Shown here: positions 63,724 through 64,000 of the stretch, one piece after another
How the letters are laid out: the number at the start of each line of letters is the position of its first letter
Numbering within the stretch: position 1 is the first letter of the stretch
NCBI RefSeq assembly: GCF_000013005.1
Contig: NC_007722.1
Location: 1,493,501 to 1,557,500, forward strand
DNA from: Erythrobacter litoralis HTCC2594
GTDB taxonomy: Bacteria; Pseudomonadota; Alphaproteobacteria; Sphingomonadales; Sphingomonadaceae
DNA: 64,000 nucleotides
Direction: 5' to 3'
The notes under the pieces: model-generated
The model's input: the letters and a program-made list of their open reading frames with translations, nothing else
Told to the model about the DNA's origin: nothing
Database searches by the model: none
Program-made: the position numbers and the translations under genes

Positions 63724-64000
63724 ATGCTAGAGATCCATCAATTCCCCTGCCTGTCCGACAATTACGGCTTCCTGCTCCACGATCCCGACAGCGGAGAAAC
63801 CGCTGCGATCGATACGCCTGACGGAAAGGAATACCTGAAACAGGCCAAGGCCAAGGGCTGGACGATCACTCATATCTGGAACACCCACTGGCACCCGGAC
63901 CATGCGGGCGGGAACAAGGATATTGTCGAGGCGACCGGTGCCAAGGTCATCGCGCCGCAGGAGGTCGAGAAGCTGTCGGGGATCGACCGGGTCGTCGGTC
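63724..64000 (+). CDS. gloB: Hydroxyacylglutathione hydrolase (glyoxalase II), 5' part
   Basis: GloB hydrolyses S-lactoylglutathione in methylglyoxal removal. The visible 92 residues start MLEIHQFPCLSDNYGFLLHD and include the metallo-beta-lactamase-fold zinc motif NTHWHPDHAGGN. The LSDNYGFLL start is typical of glyoxalase II. The window ends before the C-terminal domain, so completeness cannot be judged. Confidence 0.92.
   Translation, partial: MLEIHQFPCLSDNYGFLLHDPDSGETAAIDTPDGKEYLKQAKAKGWTITHIWNTHWHPDHAGGNKDIVEATGAKVIAPQEVEKLSGIDRVVG

Noticed and set aside
1..64000. CRISPR array or cas genes
   Set aside because: No regularly spaced direct repeats were seen; the repeats present are palindromes scattered singly or in pairs.

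Overview
The window is high-GC bacterial chromosome. Its gene content points to an alphaproteobacterium of the Sphingomonadales, probably an Erythrobacteraceae member. The clues are gene orders such as bamD-recN, fabD-fabG and aroA-cmk-rpsA, a FYDLN-acid protein next to aroA, strongly GC-biased codon use, and scattered sphingomonad-type palindromic repeats. The assignment rests on recalled family knowledge; no search was run. Most of the window is core genome.

Layout. 1-6.2 kb: recN (cut by the window edge), bamD, divergent proB/proA and a helix-turn-helix protein of unknown role. 6.2-10.9 kb: an AT-richer island directly behind lepA. It holds one large gene, a calcineurin-like metallophosphoesterase fused to a STAND-like NTPase, which has been split by an intact IS3-family (IS407-group) element. 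The 4-bp target duplication and both inverted repeats are visible, and removing the element restores one open frame of about 1,029 codons. 10.9-18.5 kb: lepA, a DM13 protein with an apparent frameshift in its signal peptide, and two tandem PAS-GGDEF-EAL-PilZ proteins. 18.6-25.1 kb: ferredoxin-NADP reductase, a class II-like PHA synthase with its depolymerase, an MFS transporter and an epoxide-hydrolase-like enzyme. 25.2-29.9 kb: a small catabolic group (D-aminoacylase, SDR, zinc-independent alcohol dehydrogenase, DUF2855).

30-36 kb: dnaN, fabG, fabD, then divergent ldcA and mpl-like genes that fit murein-peptide recycling, and a GST. 36-40.8 kb: rpsF-rpsR-rplI, AMP nucleosidase, an SDR and a small abortive-infection (HEPN-like) gene. 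40.8-48.6 kb: a nine-gene minus-strand run (asd, lipoprotein, HCCA isomerase, hydrolase, membrane protein, M2 peptidase, beta-propeller lipoprotein, rimB, rimK). Its last four genes overlap by 1-4 nt.

48.7-58.5 kb: hydrolase, DPP-IV peptidase, and the ffh-rpsP-rimM-[three extra genes]-trmD-rplS block with a tRNA-Ala(GGC) upstream of ffh. 58.6-64 kb: FYDLN protein, aroA, a CBU_0592-type membrane protein, cmk, rpsA and the start of gloB.

The points most worth a second look are the IS-split phosphoesterase-STAND gene (possible anti-phage function), palindromic repeats translated in frame inside trmD and aroA, the HEPN-type abortive-infection gene next to rimK, the M2 peptidase/propeller/RimB/RimK operon, and the long acidic tails on ribosomal proteins S16 and L9.
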